Translations under genes and position numbers: made by a program
NCBI RefSeq assembly: GCF_000429405.1
Contig: NZ_AUBU01000021.1
Coordinates: 1 to 34,734 of the forward strand
Source: Algoriphagus marincola DSM 16067
Lineage (GTDB): Bacteria; Bacteroidota; Bacteroidia; Cytophagales; Cyclobacteriaceae
Length of the DNA: 34,734 bases
Reading direction: 5' to 3'
The notes under the pieces: model-generated
What the model was told of the DNA's origin: nothing
Databases searched by the model: none
Seen by the model: the letters and a program-made list of their open reading frames with translations, nothing else
In this document: positions 32,990-34,734 of the stretch, piece by piece
Layout: the number at the start of each line of letters is the position of its first letter
How positions within the stretch are numbered: the first letter of the stretch is position 1

Positions 32990-33457
32990 ATGACTACCAC
33001 TGAACTCATTATCTTAAATTTTGCAGAGATTAGAAGAAAAAGCATCAAACTGTGGGAGGGATTACCTGAGCGATTTTATCATTGGAAGCCGGATGAAAAT
33101 GCTATGTCTGCCATAGAAATTATCAGGCATGTCTTGGAAGCTGATTATGGATGGAATATCATCATCAACCAAGGAAGTATGACTAACTATCAAACCCCTT
33201 GGGAAAAGCGACCTTTTGTGAGTCTTGCAGACGAACTTGAATTTGCTGAGCCCTACAGAAAGCAATTTTTAGAAAGTGTTCGGCAATTTTCGGAAAAAGA
33301 CTTGGAGGAAAAAAAAGTCATTCATCCCGGTAATGGAGAGAGAAAAATGCTTGGAAAGTATTTGCTTCGAATTGGCTATCATGAGTCAGTGCATGCAGGG
33401 CAATTCCTGTCCTATCTAAGAGCTATGGGAATGGATCGGCCGGATATTTGGGATTGA
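32990..33457 (+). CDS. DinB-family (four-helix, metal-binding) protein
   Basis: A 155-residue protein using ATG at 32990; an in-frame GTG at 32984 would add two residues but is less likely. The DinB/YfiT metal triad is visible: H47 in EIIRHVLEADYGW, and H131 and H135 in GYHESVHAGQFLSYLR. In this family the metal site often supports thiol transfer (for example bacillithiol S-transferases) or hydrolase activity; the substrate is unknown. Length is normal. It is followed after 90 bp by a small exported-protein gene on the same strand. Confidence 0.85.
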   Translation: MTTTELIILNFAEIRRKSIKLWEGLPERFYHWKPDENAMSAIEIIRHVLEADYGWNIIINQGSMTNYQTPWEKRPFVSLADELEFAEPYRKQFLESVRQFSEKDLEEKKVIHPGNGERKMLGKYLLRIGYHESVHAGQFLSYLRAMGMDRPDIWD

Positions 33458-33547
33458 ATTTGAATATGAACTAGAAAGGTTTGTAATTGTGAAATAGTTG
33501 CTTTTAATCCCTAAACGGAAGATGTCAGTGGATAAGGAGTCATTAAA

Positions 33548-33898
33548 ATGAAAAAAATACAAATAGCCTGCATAGCCCTCTTTTCAATGATCTTAGTCTT
33601 AAGTAACCGCTATGCTGGATATATCAATGTGCTGACGGAGGGGCTGGGTCAATCATATTTATTTCAAACCCAGAATGCTGAATTTGAATTTTGGGCCATA
33701 CCTTCCAAAGGAAGAGACATTGAAATGATGGAGCAGCAATTCAAGGAATTTAGGGAAAGGAGTCCTGAATTCTCGGAATTAAGGATCTATCGGACTTTTA
33801 GCAGGAATCCTTTCAAATTTTGGAATTGGTTTGATTACCTGACGAATGATCAATATGATTATCCATTTCAGGAAGAAATTGCACAAGCGTTTGATTGA
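33548..33898 (+). CDS. Small exported or membrane-anchored protein of unknown function
   Basis: A 116-residue protein with an N-terminal hydrophobic segment (MKKIQIACIALFSMILVLS), either an uncleaved anchor or a signal peptide. The remainder is polar and aromatic: AEFEFWAIPSKGRDIEMMEQQFKEFRERSPEF (44-75), then a YRTFSRNPFKFWNWFDYL segment (80-97) and an acidic tail. I do not recognise the family. It lies 97 bp before the ROK kinase gene. Confidence 0.65.
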   Translation: MKKIQIACIALFSMILVLSNRYAGYINVLTEGLGQSYLFQTQNAEFEFWAIPSKGRDIEMMEQQFKEFRERSPEFSELRIYRTFSRNPFKFWNWFDYLTNDQYDYPFQEEIAQAFD

Positions 33899-33995
33899 TC
33901 TTTTGAATCAGCAGATGTGAATTTGAGTTCTGTCTGAATGAACTATTTTCCTCAAACTAGTGATTTATTATTTTTAGTTTATATTCCTTTTTGAA

Positions 33996-34734
33996 ATGAA
34001 ACATCAAAATTTTCTGGGAATAGACCTTGGGGGAACAAAATTGCTGCTAGTAGCAGGAGAACACAAGGAAAGGGTGGCTACCGGCGTGGATTTCAAACCT
34101 CAGGATCTTTATCAGGCGGTAAATTCCTTTTTGACCGCCAATCAGATTACCATCGAGGGAATAGGTTTAGCAGTTCCCGGTTTGATCAGCAGTAACCAAT
34201 TAATTAGTTGCGATGTACTTCCTCATTTTTCAGGTTGGAGCCCTGATTTTTCCTTCTTGAAAAAGAGCCTTCCTGTGTTTTTTATCAATGATGTGCGGGC
34301 TGCGCTTTTGGGGCTTTACCCCAACCCTTCCAGGGATTTTACGGGAGGAGTAGTATTTGTAGGAACCGCCATCGGGTCGGCTTGGCTGGTAAAGGGACTT
34401 ACTTTAGAAGGGGAGAAGGGCTGGGCCGGAGAACTGGGATATTTTCCGATTGAATGGAAAGGAAGGGTATATAGACTTGATGAAATTGCAGGAGGAAGAT
34501 ATATGGCCGAGAAAGTAGGTTTGGATGGTTTTGAGATGTTTTATCGTGCGTTGGAAGGGGATCCGAACGTAGTGAGGGTAGTGAAAGAGGGTGGCTATTC
34601 CTTAGGGATGACCCTGGCCGGAATGATCAACTTGTTTAATCCTGCTGAAATAGTTCTAGGTGGAGGGACTATCAAATTGCCTCATTACTGGGAGGAAGTC
34701 CAAAAAGCTGCCAAGAAACATACCATTCCTTCTT
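33996..34734 (+). CDS. ROK-family protein, probable sugar kinase (3' end beyond window)
   Basis: An open frame from ATG at 33996 to the window end (246 codons). The phosphate-binding motif LGIDLGGTK (7-15) is present. Further landmarks are GIGLAVPGLI (55-64), the catalytic aspartate in FINDVRAALLG (D99), GTAIGSAW (123-130), GWAGELGYFP (142-151) and LAGMINLFNPAEIVLGGG (207-224). ROK kinases phosphorylate glucose, fructose or N-acetyl sugars with ATP. The usual zinc-binding histidine and CxCGxxGC cluster is absent: after GELGYF the sequence reads PIEWKGRVYRLDEIAGGRYM. A diverged kinase or non-kinase ROK protein is possible. Confidence 0.88.
   Translation, partial: MKHQNFLGIDLGGTKLLLVAGEHKERVATGVDFKPQDLYQAVNSFLTANQITIEGIGLAVPGLISSNQLISCDVLPHFSGWSPDFSFLKKSLPVFFINDVRAALLGLYPNPSRDFTGGVVFVGTAIGSAWLVKGLTLEGEKGWAGELGYFPIEWKGRVYRLDEIAGGRYMAEKVGLDGFEMFYRALEGDPNVVRVVKEGGYSLGMTLAGMINLFNPAEIVLGGGTIKLPHYWEEVQKAAKKHTIPS

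Overview
The window looks like a chromosomal segment of a Bacteroidota bacterium, most likely an aerobic Cytophagales member of the Algoriphagus/Cyclobacteriaceae type. This is inferred from a type IX secretion (T9SS) C-terminal domain, a TonB receptor with a carboxypeptidase-like N-terminal domain, perfect TAnnTTTG promoter elements and the absence of strong Shine-Dalgarno sequences. No tRNA, rRNA or CRISPR array was seen.

Layout. 1-336 is the right end of an IS256-family element that cuts off the 3' part of a Crp-like regulator gene. 309-4293 is a minus-strand cluster: AraC regulator, small envelope protein, SDR-like protein, SRPBCC protein, MarR regulator, VOC protein and the truncated Crp gene. 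4528-8245 holds a small protein and a 1077-residue T9SS-secreted nuclease/phosphatase-family protein, followed by a clear terminator. 8616-9740 encodes an eCIS-core (DUF4157) protein with an unidentified C-terminal domain. 10107-13880 is an iron-uptake pair (TonB-dependent receptor and PepSY membrane protein) behind a promoter with a 19-bp dyad. 14168-15268 is a beta-lactamase-fold lipoprotein. 15723-17681 is an overlapping three-gene operon of unknown function (six-helix membrane protein, small possibly ACP-like protein, envelope protein).

17785-31311 is accessory. It starts with a relic of an FtsX/MacB-type permease and a structured intergenic segment. Next is an MqsR-like toxin with an HTH-Panacea antitoxin and a trailing two-helix membrane protein, then a divergent RES-like protein. 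The main feature is a six-gene minus-strand operon: hsdR-hsdS-hsdM followed by an FRG-domain protein, a 748-residue protein ending in a CFI-box, and a DUF3883 nuclease-like protein. The three extra genes are tightly coupled to one another and only 22 nt from hsdM. They are the best candidate here for an undescribed defence module.

31312-34734 returns to ordinary content: a possible frameshifted gene relic, a Cdd1/helix-hairpin-helix protein, an unusual dyad array of CCC and GGG triplets spaced exactly 11 nt apart, a DinB-family protein, a small exported protein and the start of a ROK-family sugar kinase gene that runs off the window.
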